64,000 nt of DNA, taken from assembly GCA_017620025.1 (NCBI GenBank), contig JAFZRF010000003.1, forward strand, positions 83,336 through 147,335, given 5' to 3'. The DNA is from Ruminococcus sp. (GTDB taxonomy: Bacteria; Bacillota; Clostridia; Oscillospirales; Ruminococcaceae). Both the position numbers and the translations under genes were made by a program. The notes under the pieces were generated by a model. That model was not told where the DNA came from, ran no database searches, and was given only the letters and a program-made list of their open reading frames with translations. Numbering within the stretch: the first letter of the stretch is position 1; every line of letters begins with the position of its first letter. Below, one piece after another: positions 1 through 8,266 of the stretch.

Positions 1-1511
1 TACTCGTTCCCGTAACATGGCAGGACGGCTGGCCGATGATGGGCGTAAACGGCAAGGCTCCGATACAGCTCGATATCGATACCTCCTACAAGGGAACCTT
101 CCTTGCAAAGGATGACGATTTCAGCTACGCCGAGAACAAGCTTGCCCTCGAATGGCAGTGGAATCACAACCCCGATAACAAGTCATGGTCAGTTACCGAG
201 CGTGAGGGCTGGCTGAGACTGAAAAACAACAATATAGCAGCAAGTCTGCTTCATGCCCGCAATACCCTCACAATGAGGACAGAAGGCCCCGGCTGTTCAA
301 GCGTCGTAAAGCTTGATGCATCGAATATGAAGCCCGGCGACCGTGCAGGTCTTTCGGCCTTCCAGCGTTCTTACGGACAGGTCGGCGTACTTGTTGCGGA
401 TGACGGCTCCAAGAAGGTATATATGGCAAACAACGGCAATACAAGTACCGATAACGTGCTTGATGCCCGTGACAATATCGTTGAGCAGGTTAATATGTCC
501 GGCGACGAGGTATACCTCAAGGTCGAGTTCAAGTTCGCCAACGTAGGCAGCGACCTCAGCGCAGGCAACAATATCGACAAGGCCAACTTCTTCTATTCCT
601 TCGACGGCAGCAACTGGACGAAGATAGGCAAGGAGCTCGGCATGAGCTATGACCTCAAGCTCTTCACAGGCTACAGAAGCGGTATCTACAGCTATCCTAC
701 CAAGACTACAGGCGGATATGCAGATTTCGACTTCTTTGACTACGAGAGAGAGGAATGGAACTCACCTGTTATAGTTGAGCCCGATGAAAACGGCTGCTGG
801 TTCCGCAGCAACTTCGAGAAGGGCATGGACGGCTGGGCAGGCAGAGGCGGAGCAACTGTTGCTGCTTCATCTGACGAGTTCTTTGAAGGCAGCAAGTCTG
901 CAGCAGTCACCGGCAGAGAGAGCTCATGGCAGGGCATAACAAAAACTCTCGGCGGAGTATTCAAGGCAGGCGAGACCTACAGCTTCAGCGCAAACGTAAA
1001 GTCCTTCGGCTCTGATGATGAAGAGTTCTACATGAAACTCGAATATACCGGTGCCGACGAAGAAGTACATTACGATCCGGTTGCTGAAGGTATCGCAAAG
1101 GAAGGCAAGTGGATACAGCTTTCCAACACAAGCTATACCATCCCCGCAGATGCTACGAATATGCACCTGTATATCGAGACAGCCGAGTCTGATACAAGCT
1201 TCTATGTGGACGATATCGCAGGAGCAGTTTCAGGCACTGTTATCCCCGGTGCAGAGCCTCCCGAGAAACAAGCATTACCAGGTGATATCAACGATGACGG
1301 CGTAGTTGATACATTCGATCTGATCCCCGCCAGAAGAGCTCTTATTATTGACGGAACTCAGTTTGCATCCAAGAAGGCATTCAAAGCGGCAGACGTAAAC
1401 GGCGACGGTGAGTACGGTGTAGCCGACCTTGTACAGATACAGGAATTCCTGCTTGGCAAGATAACTGTATTCACCTTCGAACCCCATATAATAACAATTG
1501 ATATCGATTAA
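1..1511 (+). CDS. GH43 family glycosidase, C-terminal part, with CBM22 and dockerin (5' end outside window)
   Basis: The reading frame is open from base 3, upstream of the first ATG at 36, so this is the 3' part of a longer gene. The opening residues (PVTWQDGWPMMGVNG) match the end of a GH43 catalytic domain, and the next ~230 residues form the concanavalin-like C-terminal domain of GH43 beta-xylosidases and arabinofuranosidases. A CBM22-type xylan-binding module follows (bases ~790-1250, start FEKGMDGWAGRGG), then a dockerin (~1281-1490) with two calcium loops (GDINDDGVVDTFDL and DVNGDGEYGVADL). The product would be a secreted cellulosome component acting on xylan or arabinoxylan side chains. 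The signal peptide and catalytic acids lie outside the window, so exact specificity is unknown. Confidence 0.85.
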   Translation, partial: LVPVTWQDGWPMMGVNGKAPIQLDIDTSYKGTFLAKDDDFSYAENKLALEWQWNHNPDNKSWSVTEREGWLRLKNNNIAASLLHARNTLTMRTEGPGCSSVVKLDASNMKPGDRAGLSAFQRSYGQVGVLVADDGSKKVYMANNGNTSTDNVLDARDNIVEQVNMSGDEVYLKVEFKFANVGSDLSAGNNIDKANFFYSFDGSNWTKIGKELGMSYDLKLFTGYRSGIYSYPTKTTGGYADFDFFDYEREEWNSPVIVEPDENGCWFRSNFEKGMDGWAGRGGATVAASSDEFFEGSKSAAVTGRESSWQGITKTLGGVFKAGETYSFSANVKSFGSDDEEFYMKLEYTGADEEVHYDPVAEGIAKEGKWIQLSNTSYTIPADATNMHLYIETAESDTSFYVDDIAGAVSGTVIPGAEPPEKQALPGDINDDGVVDTFDLIPARRALIIDGTQFASKKAFKAADVNGDGEYGVADLVQIQEFLLGKITVFTFEPHIITIDID

Positions 1512-1546
1512 CCCCCCTTTTAATATAACCCCCCCCGATAAAGAAT

Positions 1547-1579
1547 GACCCGGAACAGTACGAAAGTACATTCCGGGTC
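1547..1579. terminator. Bidirectional terminator between convergent genes
   Basis: A 9-bp GACCCGGAA/TTCCGGGTC stem is extended by an inner AGTAC/GTACt pairing and is flanked by A-rich and T-rich tracts (TCTTCTTTAT on the right, CTTTATC on the opposite strand). It sits between the GH43 gene and the oppositely oriented reductase gene. Confidence 0.8.
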
Positions 1580-1583
1580 TTCT

Positions 1584-2123
1584 TTATATCTTATTGCAGA
1601 AATCAGTTATTCTGTCAGCGTACTGTTCAACGTCGCTTTTGTACTCAACACCGCACAGACCGAGGCTGCCGGAGGACTCTATCTCCATGTGGCCGTAGAA
1701 GTGCTCTATCGTCTGTATGATCTTCTCACATTCGTGCATACCCGGTCCGGTGCGCAGAGCTACGGAGTAGCCCTTCTTTCCTCTTCTGAGGCTTGCGTGC
1801 GGTTCATGGGTATTGCACCACGGAGTACACCTGTCGATAAAGGCCTTGAACTGCCCCGGTACGTCTGCCCAGTATGAAGGAGATACCGCAACTATGATGT
1901 CTGCATCTTCAAATTCATTGATGATACGGTCAAAACCGTCATGCTGAACGCATACAGCCGTGTTATGGCATGACCGGCAGCCTTTGCAGAAGGCAAAGCT
2001 GTAATCATCGATACATATGCTTCTGACTGAATATCTTTCAGCGAGTTCAGCAGAGATTATACGTGTGATCTCAGCGGTCGCTCCGTCCCTTATGGGGCTG
2101 CAGTTGATAACGAGTGCATTCAT
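1584..2123 (-). CDS. Flavodoxin-like NAD(P)H-dependent FMN reductase family protein
   Basis: A 179-residue protein of the NADPH-dependent FMN reductase / flavodoxin-fold family. The N-terminal MNALVINCSPIRDGATAEI matches the beta1-phosphate loop that binds FMN in this family (usual form NGSPR.NGNT). A cysteine-rich stretch CKGCRSCHNTAVC and the later SPSYWADVPGQFKAFIDR are typical of the iron-sulfur-flavoprotein-like reductases in clostridia. I chose the ATG at 2123: GGAGG at 2135-2131 lies 7 bases upstream, and a consensus minus-strand promoter (2183-2155) overlaps the longer open frame. Substrate unknown; a single-gene unit by context. Confidence 0.8.
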   Translation of the reverse strand: MNALVINCSPIRDGATAEITRIISAELAERYSVRSICIDDYSFAFCKGCRSCHNTAVCVQHDGFDRIINEFEDADIIVAVSPSYWADVPGQFKAFIDRCTPWCNTHEPHASLRRGKKGYSVALRTGPGMHECEKIIQTIEHFYGHMEIESSGSLGLCGVEYKSDVEQYADRITDFCNKI

Positions 2124-2154
2124 ATACATACCTCCGATATAATATTTAAACCCT

Positions 2155-2183
2155 ATTATAATACATATTATTTCAGATGTCAA
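2155..2183 (-). promoter_or_regulatory. Sigma70-type promoter of the flavodoxin-like reductase
   Basis: On the minus strand TTGACA (2183-2178) is separated by exactly 17 bases from TATAAT (2160-2155). Both boxes match consensus. The position fixes the gene start downstream at 2123. Confidence 0.8.
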
Positions 2184-2241
2184 CAGAGCGGATTAAATAA
2201 TGCCGAATTACAGGAAAAGCGCCGATTCTTCCGTTTTCGTC

Positions 2242-2270
2242 TTGCAATTTGTTATCAAAAGATGTATAAT
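2242..2270 (+). promoter_or_regulatory. Sigma70-type promoter of the MATE transporter gene
   Basis: TTGCAA (2242-2247) and TATAAT (2265-2270) are 17 bases apart, 31 bases upstream of the ATG at 2302. The ribosome binding site AGGTGG follows at about 2289. Confidence 0.75.
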
Positions 2271-2301
2271 GTTATAGTAATATGCAAAAGGTGGTATTTA
2301 A

Positions 2302-3699
2302 ATGGAAGGAAAGAATACTAAAGAGAATCCGTTGGGTACGGAGGCGGTCTCCCGGCTGATGATAAGGTTTGCCGTACCGAGCATTATCGGTATGCTGGTA
2401 AGTGCGCTGTACAATATCGTCGATCAGCTGTTTATCGGCCAGACGGTAGGCCCTAACGGAAATGCGGCGACAAATGTTGCCTTCCCGTTCACAACTGCCT
2501 GTATGGCAGTAGCACTGCTTCTCGGTATAGGCGGTGCATCATGCTTCAATCTTACTCTCGGAATGGGTGATAAAAAGAAAGCCGGATACTATGCCGGAAA
2601 TGCACTGAGTATGCTGATGATAAGCGGACTCGTGATATCAGCTGTGACATTCACATTCCTGACTCCTCTGCTAAGGCTGTTCGGTGCGCCTGATGAGGTT
2701 CTGCCGTATGCACAGGAATATGTGCGGATAACGGCAATAGGCTTTCCGTTCCTGATACTCACGACCGGAGGAGGACACATTATCCGAGCAGACGGAAGCC
2801 CGAGAATGACAATGGCCTGCAATCTTGTGGGTGCATTCGTGAATACGGCTCTTGATGCTCTTTTTGTAATGGTGTTCCGCTGGGGAATGACAGGAGCAGC
2901 TGCTGCTACAGTCATCGGACAGGTCGTTTCAGCGATTATGGTGCTTGTGTATATACGCAAGTTCCGCACAGTAGAGCTCACAATGAAGCACTACAAGCCG
3001 AGGTGGGAGATAGTCGGCAGAGTCTGTTCAACGGGTATGGCCTCCTGCTTCAATCAGCTTGCCATAGCACTTGTACAGATAGTGCTCAATAATTCACTGA
3101 CACATTACGGAAAGCTCTCACAGTACGGAGAGTCAGATCCGCTTGCTGTAGCAGGAATAGTCATGAAGGTGAATATGATAGTATTTGCCATAGTGATCGG
3201 TCTTGCACAGGGTACACAGCCTATCGAGAGCTTCAACTACGGTGCAGAGAACTACAGCAGGGTAAAGAAGGCATACAGGCTTGCAGCCTTTACCGGCGCA
3301 GGCATATCCATTGTGGCATTCATACTTTTCCAGACCATACCGCGTCAGATACTTTCGCTCTTCGGAGAAGGAACGGAGACATATTTCGAGTTCGGAGTAC
3401 GCTTCTTCCGTATCTTCCTCTTCTTCACCTGGATAAACTGTCTTCAGCCGATAACCTCAACCTTCTTCACCTCGATCGGAAAGCCGATAAAGGGCGTATT
3501 CCTCTCGCTCACAAGACAGATACTCTTCTTCATTCCGACACTGCTGATACTTCCGACGATAATGGGTATCGACGGAATCATATACACAGGCCCGACCGCA
3601 GACCTGCTTTCCGCTATAGTGGCGATAGTACTGGCTGCATATGAATTCAGGGCAATGAACAGACTTGCAAAGAAAGCGGAAGCAAAAGCCGCTCAGTAA
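2302..3699 (+). CDS. MATE family multidrug/sodium efflux transporter
   Basis: A 465-residue, very hydrophobic protein with about twelve membrane segments in two homologous halves, the normal size for the MATE family (MOP superfamily). The N-terminal ENPLGTEAVSRLMIRFAVPSI followed by the VSALYNIVDQLFIGQ segment is characteristic of the clostridial MepA/NorM-like branch. The second half repeats the pattern (LNNSLTHYG... then FNYGAENYSRVKKA). These proteins exchange Na+ or H+ for cationic drugs or metabolites across the cytoplasmic membrane. It is followed 15 bases later by the Nudix hydrolase gene and is probably co-transcribed with it. The true substrate cannot be told from sequence. Confidence 0.92.
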   Translation: MEGKNTKENPLGTEAVSRLMIRFAVPSIIGMLVSALYNIVDQLFIGQTVGPNGNAATNVAFPFTTACMAVALLLGIGGASCFNLTLGMGDKKKAGYYAGNALSMLMISGLVISAVTFTFLTPLLRLFGAPDEVLPYAQEYVRITAIGFPFLILTTGGGHIIRADGSPRMTMACNLVGAFVNTALDALFVMVFRWGMTGAAAATVIGQVVSAIMVLVYIRKFRTVELTMKHYKPRWEIVGRVCSTGMASCFNQLAIALVQIVLNNSLTHYGKLSQYGESDPLAVAGIVMKVNMIVFAIVIGLAQGTQPIESFNYGAENYSRVKKAYRLAAFTGAGISIVAFILFQTIPRQILSLFGEGTETYFEFGVRFFRIFLFFTWINCLQPITSTFFTSIGKPIKGVFLSLTRQILFFIPTLLILPTIMGIDGIIYTGPTADLLSAIVAIVLAAYEFRAMNRLAKKAEAKAAQ

Positions 3700-3714
3700 A
3701 AGGAAGGCGATACG

Positions 3715-4542
3715 ATGTTACAGGACATAGCTCCTCACAGATTTGACAACAGCTATTCACCGGATCATAAGCCGGGCAGGGAAGATACAGTGCTGCATTT
3801 CAGGGCAGGTGCGGTCCTCTGTGATACAGAGCAGGAAGCGCTGTTCCCGTTGTACAGTGACTATGACTCTCCCGAGCTTGTGGTCTACCTCTTCTCTGTA
3901 GATGACAGGCGTTACTTCCTGATACTTGATGAAAACGCATCAGCCGAAGAGAATTTCAGCTATGTAGACGTAAAGAAACTGCGCTGGTCGCCGGAGATAT
4001 CCGGAGAGAAGGTCTTCATAGCGTTTACGGCTCTTCATCTCTGGAACTGGTACACCAATAACCGCTGCTGCGGTCACTGCGGCGGCAAGACCATCCCGGA
4101 CCTGAGTGAGAGAGCGCTTCTGTGTACAAGCTGCTGCCGTGTGATATATCCGAGGATAAACCCTGCCGTTATAGTAGGTGTAAGGGATGACGACAAGATA
4201 CTGATAACAAGGTATGCCGAAAACAGGGGATACCGTCATGATGCCCTTGTGGCCGGCTTTACTGAGATAGGTGAGACCTTTGAAGAGACTGTCCGCCGTG
4301 AGGTCATGGAGGAGGTCGGACTCAGGGTAAAGAATATATCGTACTACGCCTCACAGCCATGGGGATTCTCCGGAGGAATACTTGCCGGCTTCTTCTGTGA
4401 TGTGGACGGAAACTCAGAGGTAAAGCTTGACGAGACCGAGCTCAGCGTAGCACATTGGGTACCCCGTGATGAAATAACCGGACAGCCGGACGGCTACAGC
4501 CTTACACACGATATGATGATGCACTTCAAGAACAATAAATGA
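3715..4542 (+). CDS. nudC: NudC-type NADH pyrophosphatase / NAD-capped RNA hydrolase
   Basis: A 275-residue Nudix hydrolase with the NudC layout: an N-terminal domain, a zinc ribbon with CGHC (C119, C122) and CTSC (C137, C140), then the Nudix box GETFEETVRREVMEEVG supplying the metal-binding glutamates. Members split NAD(H) to NMN(H) and AMP, and remove NAD caps from RNA 5' ends. A NudC-like SQPWGFSGGILAGF segment, close to the family's SQPWPFP motif, follows the Nudix box and supports NAD(H) specificity over general Nudix activity. Length fits the family (about 260-315). It lies 15 bases after the MATE gene with an AAGGAGG-like site at 3700-3706, so the two form a small operon ending at the terminator at 4546. 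Confidence 0.9.
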   Translation: MLQDIAPHRFDNSYSPDHKPGREDTVLHFRAGAVLCDTEQEALFPLYSDYDSPELVVYLFSVDDRRYFLILDENASAEENFSYVDVKKLRWSPEISGEKVFIAFTALHLWNWYTNNRCCGHCGGKTIPDLSERALLCTSCCRVIYPRINPAVIVGVRDDDKILITRYAENRGYRHDALVAGFTEIGETFEETVRREVMEEVGLRVKNISYYASQPWGFSGGILAGFFCDVDGNSEVKLDETELSVAHWVPRDEITGQPDGYSLTHDMMMHFKNNK

Positions 4543-4545
4543 CAG

Positions 4546-4580
4546 AAAGCCCGTGAACGCAATTCGCTCACGGGCTTTTC
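4546..4580 (+). terminator. Rho-independent terminator after nudC
   Basis: An AAAGCCCGTGA stem pairs with TCACGGGCTTTT around a short loop, 4 bases past the stop codon and ending in a T run. Confidence 0.85.
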
Positions 4581-4585
4581 AGTTT

Positions 4586-4754
4586 GGGATTCTAAAGGGG
4601 CGCGCCCCTTTAGCGGAGTCCAGAGGCAGCGCCTCTGGCAGGGTGTGGGACAGCGTCCCGCATTATCCGCAGGGCGCTTCGCAAGGGGTGAATTCCCAAA
4701 CAGTCCGGGGGACTGTTTGGGAAGAGGGGACGCCTTGCAAGTGAAGGCGTCCCC
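4586..4754. repeat. Chained-palindrome intergenic repeat, copy 1
   Basis: A GC-rich stretch made of successive near-perfect inverted repeats with little spacer: AAAGGGGCGCGCCCCTTT, CCAGAGGCAGCGCCTCTGG, GGGACAGCGTCCC, a CCCAAACAGTCC / GGACTGTTTGGG pair, and AGGGGACGCCTT / AAGGCGTCCCCT. It starts with GGGATTCTAAAGGGG, which recurs near 46314 and 63863 and in altered form near 18701. No plausible protein. Confidence 0.75.
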
Positions 4755-4791
4755 TGATAAACCCGCATCATCTGCATGATCCATATACAAA

Positions 4792-4829
4792 AAAACAAAC
4801 TGCTGAACACACGGACAGCAGTTTGTTTT
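4792..4829 (-). terminator. Terminator of the GH3/ABC transporter operon
   Basis: AAAACAAACTGCTG pairs with CAGCAGTTTGTTTT; T runs on both strands make it usable in either direction. It lies 30 bases past the last permease stop codon on the minus strand. Confidence 0.85.
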
Positions 4830-4858
4830 ATATTTAAGGGGGTGAAAGTGTTCTTTGT

Positions 4859-5707
4859 TTAGCCCTTTACGCCGCCGAGTGCAACACCTGCAATGATGTA
4901 CTTTGAAAGCAGGAAGTAGATGCATAGCAGCGGTATGACTGTCAGGAACAGTGCGAGGTAAACAGCACCGTATTCCGTTTTGTACGTATCACCGTTCAGG
5001 AGCGCGACCATCATAGGCAGCGTATACAGCTTGTTCTTGTTGATAAGGATCGAAGGCATGAACAGCTGGTTCCAGCTCGTTACGAACGAGAAGATAGCCT
5101 GTGTAGCCATAGCCGGCATCATCATCGGGAGTACGATCTGATTGAAGATACGGAATTCGCCTGCGCCGTCTATACGTGCTGACTGAAGAATCTCCATGGG
5201 AAGTGAAGGAATCATGTATTGCCTCATGAAGAATACCGTAGCCGGAGCAGCGATAGAGGGAAGGATAAGTGCGAGGAAGTTGTTTGTCATACCGATCTTG
5301 TACATAAACTGATAGAAACCGATCGAAATAACCTGAGCAGGAATCATCAGGATGGCCATGATAACGGTAAAGAACGGCTTTCTGGCCTTCCAGTCGTAAG
5401 CAACAAGAGCAAATGCAGTCATGGTTGAGAAGTATACCGCACAGAATGTTGAACCGACTGAAATGATCAGAGAGTTGATAAATCCTCTGAAAGGATCAAA
5501 GGTCTTCGAAGTAAGTACTTTGAAGTTGTTCGCAAAGTAATGCGAGGGGATAAGTGAGATAGCGTGCTGCTGTATCTGGTTTGTACTTCTTGTCGAGTTT
5601 ATTATCATGATAACAAACGGGAACAAGCTGAGTATCGTAAGGAAGACACAGAAGGTATAAGCTACTATCTTAAAAGGGGTGTTAGTTTTTTTATTCTGTA
5701 CAGACAT
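4859..5707 (-). CDS. Carbohydrate ABC transporter permease (MalG type)
   Basis: A 282-residue permease of the MalG family with six predicted membrane helices and the EAA loop (MEILQSARIDGAGEFRIFNQIVLP) that contacts the ATPase. The C-terminal VALGGVKG is typical of the family. It is the second permease of a CUT1-type importer; the start codon overlaps the stop of the upstream permease by one base (TGATG), which implies translational coupling. No ATP-binding gene is present here, as is common in Firmicutes where one MsiK-like ATPase serves several importers. The sugar is inferred from the neighbouring GH3 gene. Confidence 0.92.
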   Translation of the reverse strand: MSVQNKKTNTPFKIVAYTFCVFLTILSLFPFVIMIINSTRSTNQIQQHAISLIPSHYFANNFKVLTSKTFDPFRGFINSLIISVGSTFCAVYFSTMTAFALVAYDWKARKPFFTVIMAILMIPAQVISIGFYQFMYKIGMTNNFLALILPSIAAPATVFFMRQYMIPSLPMEILQSARIDGAGEFRIFNQIVLPMMMPAMATQAIFSFVTSWNQLFMPSILINKNKLYTLPMMVALLNGDTYKTEYGAVYLALFLTVIPLLCIYFLLSKYIIAGVALGGVKG

Positions 5708-6681
5708 CAGAAAAAGCTCCTTTCTGCACGACGTGCTGCCTTACGGGCGAGCTTCTTCTCTTTTTCGAGTTTAGCTTCGTCCTTGTCACGCATGATCCAG
5801 AACAATATAGCTGAGCAGACACAGATGATAAGGAACATTATCATACTTGCAGCTGCGGCTTTATTGTAGATGTAGCTTCCGGAGAATGCCTGTTGCTGAA
5901 TGAATACGCTTGTGGTCAGTGTAGCCTTATCGGGACCACCGTCCTGATAGAGCTTGGGGATATCATACATATTAAGACCGCCGACAAGACTTGTTACCAG
6001 AGTATAAAGGAGAACAGTCTTGAGGTTGGGTATTGTGATCTTGAAGAATGTCTGGACTCCGTTTGCACCGTCGATCTCAGCAGCCTCATAGATATCAGGG
6101 CTGATACCGAGAACACCGGAGATAAGAACGATCATTGTGTTGCCGTACCATGTCCAGAACTGGATAAAGGCAACGATCAGCTTGGCTGCTGTCTTGTCAA
6201 CTGTGAAGTTGTAAGAAGCCTCTCTGATACCTGTGGTTACCAGAAGGTCATTGATAGGTCCCATAGGATAGCCGAACAGTGTTCTGAAAAGAACGGCAAC
6301 AGTAGCAGCTGTTATGATATTCGGCATATAGAATACTACCTTGAAGAAGCCCTTACCTTTGAGATCATTGGAATGTGAGGTAAACCAGGCTGTAAGAAGA
6401 AGTGCTATAGTGATCTGGGGAATGAAGTTTATGATCCAGATGATTACAGTATTCTTGAGGGATACTTTGAATGAATTGTTTTTGAGTACCTCTCTGAAGT
6501 TGTCGAGAGGATTTTCGAGAATGTGCCATTCGGTGTTACCGAAACCTTTACAGTCGGTGAAACCGAGAACACAGGTGTAAAGAGTAGGGTAAAGCCAGAA
6601 AATAAGGAAAATGATTATAAACGGCAGGCTGAAAAGATAGCCGTACTTAGCGTAGCTTATACCCTTGAGCGGTTTTGCCAA
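5707..6681 (-). CDS. Carbohydrate ABC transporter permease (MalF type)
   Basis: A 324-residue permease of the MalF/UgpA family with six or more membrane helices and an EAA loop (DIYEAAEIDGANGVQTFFKITIP). The start is a TTG at 6681, eight bases after a strong AAAGGAGG (6697-6690). It follows the binding-protein gene after a hairpin at 6714-6743. The C-terminal basic tail (KLEKEKKLARKAARRAERS) is longer than usual and cytoplasmic. It forms the heterodimeric channel of a sugar importer with the next gene. Confidence 0.92.
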   Translation of the reverse strand: MAKPLKGISYAKYGYLFSLPFIIIFLIFWLYPTLYTCVLGFTDCKGFGNTEWHILENPLDNFREVLKNNSFKVSLKNTVIIWIINFIPQITIALLLTAWFTSHSNDLKGKGFFKVVFYMPNIITAATVAVLFRTLFGYPMGPINDLLVTTGIREASYNFTVDKTAAKLIVAFIQFWTWYGNTMIVLISGVLGISPDIYEAAEIDGANGVQTFFKITIPNLKTVLLYTLVTSLVGGLNMYDIPKLYQDGGPDKATLTTSVFIQQQAFSGSYIYNKAAAASMIMFLIICVCSAILFWIMRDKDEAKLEKEKKLARKAARRAERSFF

Positions 6682-6713
6682 GGCGGGAACCTCCTTTGTG
6701 AGCGCTTCCGCTG

Positions 6714-6743
6714 GGGAGGGATACCTGTAAAGGTATCCCTCCC
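6714..6743 (-). promoter_or_regulatory. Intra-operon hairpin between binding protein and permease genes
   Basis: GGGAGGGATACC pairs with GGTATCCCTCCC around a six-base loop, without a T run. Such hairpins after binding-protein genes usually stabilise the upstream mRNA or partly terminate transcription, giving more binding protein than permease. Confidence 0.65.
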
Positions 6744-6790
6744 GGCAGAAACTGCTTATATATTATGAAGTGTGATATCTGAGATGTCGA

Positions 6791-8212
6791 TTACTCAGCT
6801 TCGATACCGAGCTCGTCAGCAACGTCGCTCTTGAAGTCAGCGATAGCGTCATCTCTTGACTTGTTGCCTGCTGTGTACTGACGAACCTGATCACGCCACT
6901 TGGAGTTGATCTTCTCATCGTACTGAGTGAGGTTCTTACCGTTTGCAAAAGCGTTAGCCTTGATGAATACGTCGAACATATTGTCGCCGCCGAGGAAGTC
7001 GAGAGTTCCGTCGGACTTATCCATTACAACCTCAGAAGCTACGCAGTCCTTAGCGCCGCCGTCGGGATTGTATGTTCCGTTAGCCCACATGTACTGGAGG
7101 CCTGTCTCAGAAGTATCAAGAGTGATCCACTCGATGATCTTTCCAACAGCTTCCTTGTTCTCGCTGTCCTTGTTAGCAAGTACCCAAGTACCGCCCCAGA
7201 AGAAGCCTACAGGAGACTCACAGATGCCCCAGTCGCCGTATGTACCTTCGCCGACCTTCTCGCCGCCGCAGTTACCTACCATTACGTAGTTGATGAGCCA
7301 AGCAGGACCGAAGAATCCGAGGATGCCCTTGTCGCCTTCGCCCTTCATATCTGTGTACCAAGCCTCAGTCCAGTCCTGAGTATCATTGAAGTAGTTGTTG
7401 TCCTTGAGCTTCTTGGAGAGATCGAGGAAGTTCTCACGCTTCTGATCGATGTGGAGCTTGTCGTTAACGATCCAGCCAGCGTCAGAGCTGTTCTCAACAG
7501 CGTGCCAGAGGTCGCCGTCACCGGAGATGATGCCGTAGCCCTTACCCTTGAGCTCCTCAGCTGCATCGAAGAACTTATCCCAGTTGCCTGAGCCGCCGCC
7601 GATAGCCTTTGAAACTGTAGCAGAATCATCACTGCCCCAAACATCCTTAGCGATGCTGCGACGATACATGAAAGCACCGCCTGTAGCCTGATATCCGAGA
7701 CCTACAACGTCGCCGCTGGGGTTAGTACCGATATCAACGGAGTACTGAGCGATCTTAGCGTCCTTGATCTTAGCGTCAACGTCGATGCCGAGATCCTTGT
7801 AAGGAGCAGCATAAGAAGAAGCAACACCCTGTGTATACTTCAGAACGAATGCAGACTCAGCGCAGTAGAGATCGGGAGCGTCCTTGCCGCCTGCAGAAAG
7901 TGCCTGGTCAAGAGCAGGCTGATACTCACCGTTAGTTGTGTTAACGATAGTAACGTCTGTCTCGTACTGAGCAGCAAAGTCAGGATTCAGGCTCATGAAC
8001 TTGTCGATCATGCCGGGAACTTCGTCTGTGAAAGCGTAGATCTTGAGAGTTGTCTTCTTGCCGTCCTTGGGCTTCTCAGCCTCAGATGACTTGTTATCAT
8101 CCTGGCTTGCAGGTGTAGAAGCGGGCTCCTGTGTGCCGGGATCTGTCTTGCCGCAGGCTGTCATTGAAGCGAGCAGTGCGAGTGCGCAAATGGTTGAAAA
8201 TACCTTTTTCAT
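6791..8212 (-). CDS. Sugar ABC transporter substrate-binding lipoprotein
   Basis: A 473-residue extracellular solute-binding protein (CUT1, family 1). A lipoprotein signal (MKKVFSTICALALLASMTACG) places the lipidated cysteine at residue 20; a Ser/Asp/Glu/Lys-rich linker follows. The body carries family-typical elements such as an early ITVKIYAF-like strand (TTLKIYAFTDEVPGMIDKF), WYGGTWVLANKD-like GGTWVLANKDSENKEAVGKIIEW, and a C-terminal DAIADFKSDVADE. GGAGG lies 9 bases before the ATG. It captures oligosaccharides for the two permeases downstream; the GH3 gene just upstream suggests cellodextrins or xylo-oligosaccharides, but specificity is not visible in sequence. Confidence 0.92.
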   Translation of the reverse strand: MKKVFSTICALALLASMTACGKTDPGTQEPASTPASQDDNKSSEAEKPKDGKKTTLKIYAFTDEVPGMIDKFMSLNPDFAAQYETDVTIVNTTNGEYQPALDQALSAGGKDAPDLYCAESAFVLKYTQGVASSYAAPYKDLGIDVDAKIKDAKIAQYSVDIGTNPSGDVVGLGYQATGGAFMYRRSIAKDVWGSDDSATVSKAIGGGSGNWDKFFDAAEELKGKGYGIISGDGDLWHAVENSSDAGWIVNDKLHIDQKRENFLDLSKKLKDNNYFNDTQDWTEAWYTDMKGEGDKGILGFFGPAWLINYVMVGNCGGEKVGEGTYGDWGICESPVGFFWGGTWVLANKDSENKEAVGKIIEWITLDTSETGLQYMWANGTYNPDGGAKDCVASEVVMDKSDGTLDFLGGDNMFDVFIKANAFANGKNLTQYDEKINSKWRDQVRQYTAGNKSRDDAIADFKSDVADELGIEAE

Positions 8213-8266
8213 TTTACATAACCTCCATAAAATGATATGTTCATATTTAAGCAGCTTGGCTGCTTT